Assembly: GCA_030431255.1 (NCBI GenBank)
Contig: JAUIJL010000011.1
Location: 124,001-188,000, forward strand
Reading direction: 5' to 3'
Origin: Thermoanaerobaculia bacterium
GTDB lineage: Bacteria > Acidobacteriota > Thermoanaerobaculia > Multivoradales > J023
Length of the DNA: 64,000 nt
Under the pieces are notes generated by a model. It did no database searches. It was not told the origin of the DNA and worked only from the letters and a program-made list of their open reading frames with translations. Both the position numbers and the translations under genes were made by a program. How positions within the stretch are numbered: position 1 is the first letter of the stretch; each line of letters opens with the position of its first letter. Of the stretch, positions 44,044-51,727 are shown piece by piece.

Positions 44044-45561
44044 TTATTGCCCTTCGCGATAGACGCTGACCCGGCCGATGGTGAATTCGGCGTCGTCCGG
44101 CACGGCTTTGCTGGGCATCACCTTGACGTCCAAGGAGTCGGCATCCAGGCTCTCGTCGAGATGCAGGTTGTCGATGATGCCGGTGATGTCGAGCTCGAAG
44201 GTCAGACCTTCGCCGCCGTGCTGTCCATCCTTCTGGCTGGCTCGTCGGAGCCCGAAGGTCGCCACCGTGCCCGCCGCCTGCTCGTTGACGTAAACCGTCA
44301 GCTTGTGGGCGTCGCGGTTTCCGCGGACGTTTTCGAGTCGGAGATAAACCAAGTCCGGAAGACTTTTCCGAGATGCCATCCGCAGGCTGTCGGACACTTT
44401 TCTGCGCACGTTGGTGTCGAGCCTTACGGTGGCCCGAGCCCCCGAGCTCTTGATCTCCAAAGCACCGTCGTGGGCGCCGACCAGCTCTGAATCGTCTTGA
44501 TTTGCCATGGCATCTCCTGGGGCGGTGTCGGTCGGAGTGGCTCCGAGTCGGCTCAGCCTTTGGGCCAGCACGCGCTCCGCCGGTTGAGCCTGGACGGTCG
44601 ACAGATCGTCGTACGTATAGTCTAGCTGGCTGAGGCTGTTGACCTGGGACGGCGTGAACACCCAAGTGGTGCCGTCGGGCATCGGCATGACGAATTCCCG
44701 CTGCCCCGAGGCGGCCGGTCCGTCGAGCCAGGCGTCATCGGTGGGATTGCTGTTGCCTTTGGCGTTCCAGGCGGCCCACATGCGGTCGATATTGCAATGG
44801 TGGAGGTAGAAGATCGGATCCAGGGCAGCCAGACCCGGATCGGACATCAGGCCCCAGATCACGTTGTTGTCACCGCCGACGTCCACATGCACTTGATTGT
44901 GCGGGTTGCTCTCCAGATTGCCGGAACGACCTCCCCCATGCCAGAAGCCCGTTTGCGGACCGCCGTAGCCCGGACGAGGCGTGACGGGGCTGCTGCCGGT
45001 GTAGATGTCGTTGTTTTGGCAAGCTTGGGAGACCGGCGGGATGGGGATGAAGATATTGCCGTCGCCGTTGGGGCCGAAACGGGCGGTGACGAAGAGCGGA
45101 TTGGCTTCGCCGCCCGGTAGCTCTTCCTGGGCGAACGCGGGCGGCATGTCGAATTGGTCGTCGGGCCCGAAGTAATTCCAGTAGGGCAGGGCCCAACAGT
45201 CGGGGCCTCCGAGCCTCACCACCGCCGCGCGGACCTGTGCCTCCAGGGCCAGCAGATATCCGCGATGCCAGGGCGGGAAATACCAGCTTTGGTGCTGACA
45301 TTGATTCCAGAACTGATCTTTGACGCCCTGGGACGGCACCGGTGAGGTGGGCACTTGCGGGGGCCCCGGAATAGAGCCCCAACCCGGATAGTTGGCCACG
45401 CCGACGTACTCGCCGTGGATGGCCGCGAAGAACCACCAGCTATTCGGGTCGTTCAACTCTCGGGATTGCATCTCGCCGACGCCTCGGGCGTACCAGAGAA
45501 GATTTTCGTTGTCGAAAGTACCGCCTTGATTCCAAGCGTTGCTTCTCGTGTAAGTGGCCAT
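44044..45561 (-). CDS. Tyrosinase / polyphenol oxidase without signal peptide
   Basis: 505 residues; AAAGGAG lies six bases before the ATG at 45561. Copper A: His49 (AAIHGEYVG), His90 (CQHQSWYFPPWHRG) and His99. Copper B: His221 and His225 (PHNQVH) and His254/255 (DPIFYLHHCNIDRMW). The linker and C-terminal 170 residues form a separate beta domain (VYLRLENVRGNRDAH, LTVYVNEQAAGTV) of the type that caps plant polyphenol oxidases. Without a signal peptide it should be cytoplasmic or exported by another route. It o-hydroxylates and oxidises phenols such as tyrosine/DOPA. The gene is paired with the DUF2182 gene and divergent from the decarboxylase at 46008. Confidence 0.95.
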   Translation of the reverse strand: MATYTRSNAWNQGGTFDNENLLWYARGVGEMQSRELNDPNSWWFFAAIHGEYVGVANYPGWGSIPGPPQVPTSPVPSQGVKDQFWNQCQHQSWYFPPWHRGYLLALEAQVRAAVVRLGGPDCWALPYWNYFGPDDQFDMPPAFAQEELPGGEANPLFVTARFGPNGDGNIFIPIPPVSQACQNNDIYTGSSPVTPRPGYGGPQTGFWHGGGRSGNLESNPHNQVHVDVGGDNNVIWGLMSDPGLAALDPIFYLHHCNIDRMWAAWNAKGNSNPTDDAWLDGPAASGQREFVMPMPDGTTWVFTPSQVNSLSQLDYTYDDLSTVQAQPAERVLAQRLSRLGATPTDTAPGDAMANQDDSELVGAHDGALEIKSSGARATVRLDTNVRRKVSDSLRMASRKSLPDLVYLRLENVRGNRDAHKLTVYVNEQAAGTVATFGLRRASQKDGQHGGEGLTFELDITGIIDNLHLDESLDADSLDVKVMPSKAVPDDAEFTIGRVSVYREGQ

Positions 45562-46007
45562 TCCAGTCTCCTTTTGGTGTTCCGAGCTCTCGAGCAGGGT
45601 TTCTTAATGTTTTGCCGGAAATTCTTAATAAAACGTTCGGCAGCGGCCAGGGCCTTAGGAAGAGGAGCCCTTTCTCTCGGTTGAAGGCCGCGACGTTGAG
45701 CACGCCTTCTACAGCGTATTTCAGGTCGCAATATCCCCCATTCTTCAGCTTCGTCCGAGCTGTCTCTTTACAACCCGATCTTCACAACCCGATCTTTCAC
45801 CGAGGCATCTTCGGGCAACCGACGCCGACGACGAGTCCCTCGGCATGTCGTTTTCGCAGCTCGGGTTACCGTTGCAGCATGTCAGACGAATCTTGCTGGG
45901 AGTATAGATGAGAGGTTCCGGCCGTACAACCAACCGGGAAAGACACAGCCGAGAAATAGCTTCCATCTCGTAGCGCCGGCCCAGGCTTTCGATGATATTT
46001 TTCGCCC
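45562..46007. promoter_or_regulatory. Divergent region between the tyrosinase and decarboxylase genes
   Basis: About 445 bases, visibly less GC-rich than the genes. A 13-bp direct repeat, ACAACCCGATCTT, occurs at 45770-45782 and 45784-45796. No credible gene is present, and the shared region would allow joint control of the two enzymes. Promoter elements cannot be assigned by eye. Confidence 0.4.
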
Positions 46008-47480
46008 ATGCAAACCCGGTCTTCGTTCCCCGCATCTTCCCTTTCCACCAACTTTGAATCAGATCTCGAGGTCTCGGGTGACGAGCTGCGCGGCCTGATC
46101 GAGCAAACCACCGCCAGATTGGTGGAATTCCTCGACGCCTTGCCCGAGCGACCCATGGACGGCACCGCGAACGGTGTCGAGCTTGCGCGGGCTTGCTCGG
46201 AGCCGTTGCCGGAGGCCGGGGCTCCCTTCGAGCAGCTTTTGGGGCTGCTCTTCGACCGCGCCATACCGTGCACTTTCAACACCGCGAGCGGCGGCTACCT
46301 GGCGTACATCCCGGGGGGTGGTCTGCCCCAATCGGGCATCGCGGCGCTCATCGCCAATGTGGTCAATAGCTACATCACGGTGTGGGTGGCGTCCCCGGCC
46401 TTGGTGCAGCTGGAAAGCAACGTCATCTCGTGGTTTTGCTCCATGATCGGTCTGCCCGAGGGCTCGGGCGGTTACCTTTCCAGCGGCGGCTCCATGGCCA
46501 ATTTCAGCGCCCTGGCCACCGCCCGCTGCGAGCTTCTGCCGGAGGATTTCCTGCACGGCACCCTCTACGTGTCGGACCAGGTGCACCATTCCATGGTCAA
46601 AGCGGCCAAGCTGGCGGGCTTTCCGCCGCGCAACGTGCGCTCCATTCCCACCGACGACCGATTCCGCATGTCCCTCGACGCGTTGGTCCACAGCATCGAG
46701 CAGGATCGGTCGGCCGGTCTGCAACCCTTCTTCATCGTCGCCAACGCCGGCTCGACCAACACGGGGGCGGTGGATCCGTTGGCGGATCTGGCGGACCTGG
46801 CGGAGCGGGAAAAGCTCTGGTTACACGTCGACGCGGCTTACGGCGGTTTCTTTCAGCTCACGGAACGCGGGCGCCGAGCCATGAACGGCATGGAACGGGC
46901 CGACTCCATCACCTTGGATCCCCATAAGGGTCTCTTCTTGCCCTACGGCACGGGCTGTTTGCTGGTGAAGGATCAAGCCGCGCTGAAGCGGACCCACGGC
47001 ACCCAAGCGGATTACATGCCCGACCACGCCGACCCTGAATTCGTGGACTTCAGCGAGATATCTCCTGAGCTGTCGCGGGACATCCGGGGACTGCGGGTAT
47101 GGCTACCCCTCAAGATGTACGGGGTGGACGTCTTCCGCCGTCAGCTGGACGAAAAGTTGGACCTGGCCCATTGGGCCGCCGACCGGCTGCGCGCCCTACC
47201 CGATGTGGAGATCGTGGCCGAGCCCCAGCTGTCGTTGGTGGTCTTCCGCTACGCCCCGGAAGGTTTCGACAACCAAGAGCTCAACGCGCTGAATCGTCGG
47301 CTGATGGAGCTGGTGAATCAGCGCCAGCGGGTGATGCTGACCCCGACCCGGGTGTCGGGAGATCGATTCGTGTTGCGCATCTGTGTGTTGTCGTTCCGCA
47401 CTCATCTGCGACATATGGAGATGGCGCTGGAAGATCTTCAAGCGGGCATCCAGGAGCTTCAGCTCAGATCTGATTCCTGA
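46008..47480 (+). CDS. Aromatic-L-amino-acid-decarboxylase-like PLP enzyme (group II)
   Basis: 490 residues. The PLP lysine lies in LDPHKGLFLPYGTG; the Asp that pairs with the pyridine nitrogen is in HVDAAYGGFF; the substrate loop is HHSMVKAAKLAG. This order matches the group II decarboxylases of DOPA, tyrosine, tryptophan and glutamate. Aromatic-type features such as FNTASGGYLAYIPGGG fit DOPA/tyrosine decarboxylase better than glutamate decarboxylase, but substrate cannot be fixed by eye. Divergent from the tyrosinase, it could decarboxylate DOPA to dopamine. Its 3' end overlaps the convergent DUF523 gene by 17 bases. No strong ribosome site at the ATG. Confidence 0.85.
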   Translation: MQTRSSFPASSLSTNFESDLEVSGDELRGLIEQTTARLVEFLDALPERPMDGTANGVELARACSEPLPEAGAPFEQLLGLLFDRAIPCTFNTASGGYLAYIPGGGLPQSGIAALIANVVNSYITVWVASPALVQLESNVISWFCSMIGLPEGSGGYLSSGGSMANFSALATARCELLPEDFLHGTLYVSDQVHHSMVKAAKLAGFPPRNVRSIPTDDRFRMSLDALVHSIEQDRSAGLQPFFIVANAGSTNTGAVDPLADLADLAEREKLWLHVDAAYGGFFQLTERGRRAMNGMERADSITLDPHKGLFLPYGTGCLLVKDQAALKRTHGTQADYMPDHADPEFVDFSEISPELSRDIRGLRVWLPLKMYGVDVFRRQLDEKLDLAHWAADRLRALPDVEIVAEPQLSLVVFRYAPEGFDNQELNALNRRLMELVNQRQRVMLTPTRVSGDRFVLRICVLSFRTHLRHMEMALEDLQAGIQELQLRSDS

Positions 47481-48429
47481 GCATCAGCTCGCTGGGGTAG
47501 GGGTTGAGGTAGACCTGTCGGCTCAGCCAATCCGGGGTTTCGTGGCGTCGGAAATGATGCTTGAGCAGGGTGATCGGCACGATCAAGGGCAGGCGACCCA
47601 GGCGATATTCGTGGATGATGTCCACCAGCTCGGCTTTGTCGCCCCGGTCCAAGGCGCTTTTTAGAAAACCCATCAAATGCTGGAGCACGTTGGTGTGGCT
47701 CTTGGGGCCGGCGATTCGGCTCAGCACCTCCATCAGCTTGCGACCGTATTCGTCCATGAGCTGGTCGAGGGGGCGGTCGTGCCCTTCGGCCACCATGCGG
47801 CCGAGGTCCCGCTGGCCGGAGGGGGAGTGGGCCATGAGGGTCATTTTGAAGTCGGCCTGGAAATCCATCAATCCACCGAGGGTCGGCTCGGCCAGCAATT
47901 GACGCCAGCGTCGATGGGCGAAGATCCGCTCGATGAAGTTTTCCCGCAGCTGGGCGTCGTTGAGACGGCCTTCTTCTTCCACCGGCAAAAGGGGCATGGC
48001 TTGGGTCAAGGCGTGGGCGAAAAGGCCCCGGCCTTTGGCCATGGGGAAGTTGTTCTTGCCGTAAACCTTGACCCGAAAAAGGCCACAGCTGGGGCTGCCC
48101 TTTTTGAAAATGTAACCGTCGAGCTCTTGTTGTCGCAGGGCCTCGATCCGTGGGCCGGACCACTCGTTCATGGTCTCCGTGTGATCGTCACCGCTTTTGA
48201 TGCCCACCATGCGCGGTGCGTCGAGCTTGCCGACCAACCTGAGGGATTCCCGGGGAATGCCGAGGCCGATTTCCACCTCGGGGCAGACCATCACCCACTC
48301 CACCCACCGACCCAAGGTGTTGAGCATGAAATCGTTGCGCGTATGCCCGCCGTTGTAGCGGACTTTCTCGCCCAAAAGGCACGAGCTGACGCCGATACGC
48401 GGTGGATTGGTGGTTTCTGGCTCGGTCAT
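47464..48429 (-). CDS. DUF523-DUF1722 protein (YbgA-like)
   Basis: 321 residues from the ATG at 48429, where GGAG lies six bases upstream (an ATG at 48441 is possible). N-terminal DUF523 part: IGVSSCLLGEKVRYNGGH, then FKKGSPSCGLFRVKVYG, each with conserved Cys. C-terminal DUF1722 part: IERIFAHRRWRQLL and FKMTLMAHSP. The two-part layout is common in bacteria; the Cys residues in DUF523 suggest metal or sulfur chemistry, but the function remains unknown. Convergent with the decarboxylase gene. Confidence 0.9.
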   Translation of the reverse strand: MTEPETTNPPRIGVSSCLLGEKVRYNGGHTRNDFMLNTLGRWVEWVMVCPEVEIGLGIPRESLRLVGKLDAPRMVGIKSGDDHTETMNEWSGPRIEALRQQELDGYIFKKGSPSCGLFRVKVYGKNNFPMAKGRGLFAHALTQAMPLLPVEEEGRLNDAQLRENFIERIFAHRRWRQLLAEPTLGGLMDFQADFKMTLMAHSPSGQRDLGRMVAEGHDRPLDQLMDEYGRKLMEVLSRIAGPKSHTNVLQHLMGFLKSALDRGDKAELVDIIHEYRLGRLPLIVPITLLKHHFRRHETPDWLSRQVYLNPYPSELMLRNQI

Positions 48430-48707
48430 GCGGGGCTCCATAGAAGAAGGGGAACTGTGCAGGTCGTTTGCAAGACTAGACCATTCGAGGATCAGGAAGG
48501 CGCGGCGCACCGAGCACGGAAAGCGAAGCCTGTCTGAGCGGTTCAGCTGGCGAATCGGCATAAGCTCCACCACATCAGTAGCTTGCAACGACGCCTCAGC
48601 GGTGGCGCGAGCTCGTAGCGACGCGCGCAGGGCGCCGCGCCGCCCCATCAGGATTCCGTTTCTGGACGGAAATGAGGATGATAGCGCTTTGCGATAAAGT
48701 CACCGCC

Positions 48708-50186
48708 ATGCGACATGCTCTTCGTTGGTTCGGTGGTTCTTGGATTCTGCTTGTGTTCCTCGTTTTTTCCGGCGGCTGCCAGGCGCCGGAAAATCCCGAA
48801 GCCCAAGCCGATTCGGGTGGGCCGACCGAGGCGTCGGCGATCGGCCAGGATCCCCAACAACCACTCCTGATCACCGACGGTTGGGTGGTCACCATGGATG
48901 CCGACTCGAGGATCATCGAGAACGGCGCGGTGGCGGTGGTCGCAGATCGGATTGAGGCCATCGGCACCACAGCCGAGCTGAAGGCTCGATTTCCCCAGGC
49001 GCGGGTGCTGTCCGCCGAAGGTGGGGCGATTATTCCGGGGCTGATCAACACCCACACCCACGTGCCCATGACTATCTTCCGAGGCCTCGCGGACGACCTG
49101 CCGCTGATGCGTTGGTTGCGAGAGGTGATCTTTCCGGCGGAGGCCAAATACGTCGACGAGGACATGGTTCGGGTGGGCACTCGCCTGGCTTGCCTGGAGA
49201 TGATCCGAGGCGGCACCACGACTTTTGTCGACATGTATTACTTCGAGGACGCGATCGCCGAGGAAACCGCGAATTGCGGCCTGCGAGCCGTGCTCGGCGA
49301 GACCGTGATCGACTTTCCGGCACCGGACAATAAGACTTGGGACGACGCCTTGGCCTACGCGGAGACCTTCATCGAAACCTGGAAAGGCCATGCCCTGGTA
49401 ACACCGGCGATCGCGCCCCACGCGGTGTACACCGTGTCCGCCGAGCACCTAGCGCAATCCCACGCCATCGCCGCCAAACACGATGTTCCCGTGTTGATCC
49501 ATTTGGCGGAGCATCCCTCGGAAATGGAGAGTGTCGCCGAGCTACACGACAAAGGGCCGATCGATTTTCTCGACCAGCTCGGCTTGTTGGACGATCGGGT
49601 GCTCGCCGCCCATGTGGTCTTGCCGACCGATGCAGACATCGCCCGCATGGCCGAGGTAGGGGTCGGGGCCGCCCATTGCCCGCAATCGAATATGAAGCTG
49701 GGGGCAGGGGTGTCACCGGTGCCGAAGATGTTGGCGGCGGGCGTGGCCGTGGGCCTGGGCACCGACGGCCCGGCGTCCAACAACGATCTCAACATGTGGG
49801 AAGAGGTCGACACCGCCGCCAAGCTGCACAAGCTCGAGCTGTCGGATCCGACGGTGATCGATGCTCACACGGCGTTTCGCATGGCGACCCTCGGCGGCGC
49901 CGAAGCCATCGACCTGGATCACGAGATCGGGTCTCTGGAAGTGGGCAAACGGGCCGATGTGGTGATCGTCGCTTTGGATGGACCCCACCAACAGCCCCTC
50001 TACGACCTGATGTCGTCCCTGGTCTACGCCACCAAGGGCTCGGACGTCCGTTCGGTGGTGGTCAACGGCAAGATTTTGTTGGAAAACGGCAGCTTCCGCA
50101 CCCTCGACCGGGATCAGATCTACGAGCAGGCCCGGCGATTCGGCGAACGGCTGAGATCGTCCGAGGAGCCCCAGGCATCCCCATAA
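48708..50186 (+). CDS. Lipoprotein amidohydrolase (TRZ/ATZ, SAH/MTA deaminase-like)
   Basis: 492 residues if the ATG at 48708 is used; this gives a lipoprotein signal peptide (WILLVFLVFSGGC, cysteine lipobox). Upstream in-frame ATGs at 48672 and 48678 are possible. The enzyme part has the amidohydrolase metal motifs: LINTHTHVPM (HxH), HLAEH, HVVLPTD and GLGTDGPASNN with the catalytic Asp. The sequence is closest to the S-adenosylhomocysteine/methylthioadenosine deaminase and N-ethylammeline chlorohydrolase group. Those are normally cytoplasmic, whereas this one appears membrane-anchored outside the cytoplasm, so the physiological substrate is likely different. Confidence 0.88.
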   Translation: MRHALRWFGGSWILLVFLVFSGGCQAPENPEAQADSGGPTEASAIGQDPQQPLLITDGWVVTMDADSRIIENGAVAVVADRIEAIGTTAELKARFPQARVLSAEGGAIIPGLINTHTHVPMTIFRGLADDLPLMRWLREVIFPAEAKYVDEDMVRVGTRLACLEMIRGGTTTFVDMYYFEDAIAEETANCGLRAVLGETVIDFPAPDNKTWDDALAYAETFIETWKGHALVTPAIAPHAVYTVSAEHLAQSHAIAAKHDVPVLIHLAEHPSEMESVAELHDKGPIDFLDQLGLLDDRVLAAHVVLPTDADIARMAEVGVGAAHCPQSNMKLGAGVSPVPKMLAAGVAVGLGTDGPASNNDLNMWEEVDTAAKLHKLELSDPTVIDAHTAFRMATLGGAEAIDLDHEIGSLEVGKRADVVIVALDGPHQQPLYDLMSSLVYATKGSDVRSVVVNGKILLENGSFRTLDRDQIYEQARRFGERLRSSEEPQASP

Positions 50187-50224
50187 GCCGACCTGGGTTT
50201 TCATCCAGCCGCAACCGATCTGGT

Positions 50225-50252
50225 GTAGGGGCGAGGCTTGCCCCCCGCCCGC
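50225..50252. repeat. Dispersed GC-rich palindromic repeat, copy 2
   Basis: GTAGGGGCGAGGCTTGCCCC followed by CCGCCCGC resembles the copy at 16805-16833 with a few changes. Located in the gap after the amidohydrolase gene. Confidence 0.65.
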
Positions 50253-50368
50253 TTCGGAAGAGCGGGAGCCGGAAAGTCCGCCCAACTTGCTCGGTTTAGT
50301 GGGAGATTTTTCTACGCCCAGACGGCTCAAGGCCACCTTTAAATGCGAGCGCGAAGCAAGCAATCATT

Positions 50369-50412
50369 CCCCCCTCTCCCGTCCCGGGAGAGGGGGGTTA
50401 GGGGGGTGAGGG
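50369..50412. repeat. Free-standing copy of the REP-like element found inside the C25 protease gene
   Basis: CCCCCCTCTCCCG and CGGGAGAGGGGGG form a perfect 13-bp stem with a TCC loop (50369-50397), followed by TTAGGGGGGTGAGGG. The same core plus the same GGGGGGTGAGGG tail occurs at 18664-18753 within the giant protease gene. Confidence 0.85.
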
Positions 50413-50446
50413 TTGTTCAGTTTGATTCCTAACCCCGGTGAATCGG

Positions 50447-50623
50447 CTACTCGTCCTCGGGCTCGTCCGGAGGCTCCTTCCATCGGCCCGCCTCGACCAC
50501 CGCCCGTCGGAGCAGATATTCCATCTGCCCGTTGACGCTGCGCAGCTCGTCGGCGGACCACTTCTGGAGCATCCGATAGAGCTTGGGGTCGAGGCGTAGT
50601 GGAAAGGCCTTGCGTTTGGCCAA
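50447..50623 (-). CDS. Arc-type ribbon-helix-helix DNA-binding protein, TTG start
   Basis: 58 residues that begin [18 protein letters not shown] and continue [20 protein letters not shown], the classic Arc/CopG-like sequence: a beta strand (KAFPLRL), then two helices with the SVNGQ turn. It ends in an acidic tail. The start is a TTG at 50623 with AGGAG six bases upstream; an ATG-only search misses it. It sits 46 bases downstream of the SPFH gene, an association that recurs in other bacteria as I recall it. It should dimerise and bind DNA through the strand, perhaps the palindrome at 51652. Confidence 0.85.
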   Translation of the reverse strand: MAKRKAFPLRLDPKLYRMLQKWSADELRSVNGQMEYLLRRAVVEAGRWKEPPDEPEDE

Positions 50624-50669
50624 AGTCGGCTCCTGCGCGTGGGATCAGGTCTTCGAAAAAAAACCGGTG

Positions 50670-51539
50670 TCAGTGATTCAAGGTGCCCGCGTTGACCACG
50701 GGATGGGCGGCTCGGTCGGAGCACAGCACCACCAGGAGGTTGGAGACCATGGCGGCTCGGCTTTGCTCGTCCAATTCGATGATCTCGTCCTGGGCGAGCT
50801 GCTTGAGAGCCATCTCCACCATGCCCACGGCACCTTCGACGATTTTGGTTCGGGCGGCGACCACGGCGCTGGCCTGTTGACGTTGCAACATGGCGGCGGC
50901 GATTTCCGGGGCGTAGGCCAAGTGGCTGATGCGCGCTTCGATGACCTCCACACCGGCTTTCTCCAGGCGATCGCGGATGTGTATCTTGAGCTTCTCGGAG
51001 ATGTGCGAGGTGTGGCTGGCGAGGGCGATCTCACCGTCCTCATGGGCGTCGTAGGGGTAGTCGGTGGTCAAGTTGCGGAGGGCCGCCTCGCTCTGGACGC
51101 GCACGAAATGCTCGAAATCGTCCACCTCGAAGAGAGCCTCGGCGGTGTCGACCACCTTCCAAACCACCACCGACGCAATCTCCACGGGATTGCCGGTGGA
51201 GTCGTTGACCTTCAGCTTCTCGGTCTCGAAGTTGCGCACCCGAGAGGAGATCTTCACCTTCTGGAAGAAGGGATTGGCCCAGGCCAAGCCGGCTCGTTTG
51301 GCGGTGCCACGGTAGTCGCCGAACAACATCAACACCTTGGCCTCGTTGGGGTAGACCATGAAAAGGCCCGCATAACCGAGGATATTCAACATGAGAAGGA
51401 ATATCGTGGAGATGATGCCCGGTGGAAACTTCGCCTTGACGAAAAAGATGAACATCACGAGGATCGCCAGAGAAGCGACAATCAGCAGGGTCAGGGCCAA
51501 GAGTCCGCGGGCGGGCACGAATTCTTTTTCGCGAATCAT
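50670..51539 (-). CDS. SPFH/band-7 domain membrane protein
   Basis: 289 residues from the ATG at 51539 (AAGGAG at six bases). Two membrane helices at the N-terminus (LALTLLIVASLAILVMFIFFV and IISTIFLLMLNILGYAGLFMV) are followed by an SPFH domain: VYPNEAKVLMLFGDYRGTA, then VNDSTGNPVEIASVVVWKVVDTAEALFEVDDF, and the helical end RISHLAYAPEIAAAMLQRQQASAVVAAR. These proteins oligomerise into membrane cages or microdomains. The C-terminus is conserved with the neighbouring Arc-like gene (NLLVVLCSD). No peptidase partner is next to it. Probable operon with the ribbon-helix-helix gene. Confidence 0.9.
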   Translation of the reverse strand: MIREKEFVPARGLLALTLLIVASLAILVMFIFFVKAKFPPGIISTIFLLMLNILGYAGLFMVYPNEAKVLMLFGDYRGTAKRAGLAWANPFFQKVKISSRVRNFETEKLKVNDSTGNPVEIASVVVWKVVDTAEALFEVDDFEHFVRVQSEAALRNLTTDYPYDAHEDGEIALASHTSHISEKLKIHIRDRLEKAGVEVIEARISHLAYAPEIAAAMLQRQQASAVVAARTKIVEGAVGMVEMALKQLAQDEIIELDEQSRAAMVSNLLVVLCSDRAAHPVVNAGTLNH

Positions 51540-51641
51540 CGGTAGCTCCTTCGCCGAAGCCTGGAAGCTGCGGCAGGTCGAGGATCGGATTTCCGGCGCG
51601 TCGTCGAGTGGTCGGCCGGTGATGCCGTGATCGACATCGAT

Positions 51642-51663
51642 AGCATACCATAGTGATATCACT
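51642..51663 (-). promoter_or_regulatory. Candidate promoter with palindromic operator upstream of the SPFH gene
   Basis: On the minus strand a perfect 12-bp palindrome AGTGATATCACT (51652-51663) is followed directly by ATGGTATGCT, in which TGGTATGCT (51650-51642) fits an extended -10 element. The palindrome would then cover the -35/spacer zone, a typical repressor site. The start of the SPFH gene lies about 100 bases downstream. Candidate regulator: the ribbon-helix-helix protein of the same operon. Confidence 0.45.
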
Positions 51664-51727
51664 TTGATTTTATTCGACCCCCGAGCAGATTTCTTCGAAA
51701 AACCTCGCTGGGCGGAGTCTTGTCCGC

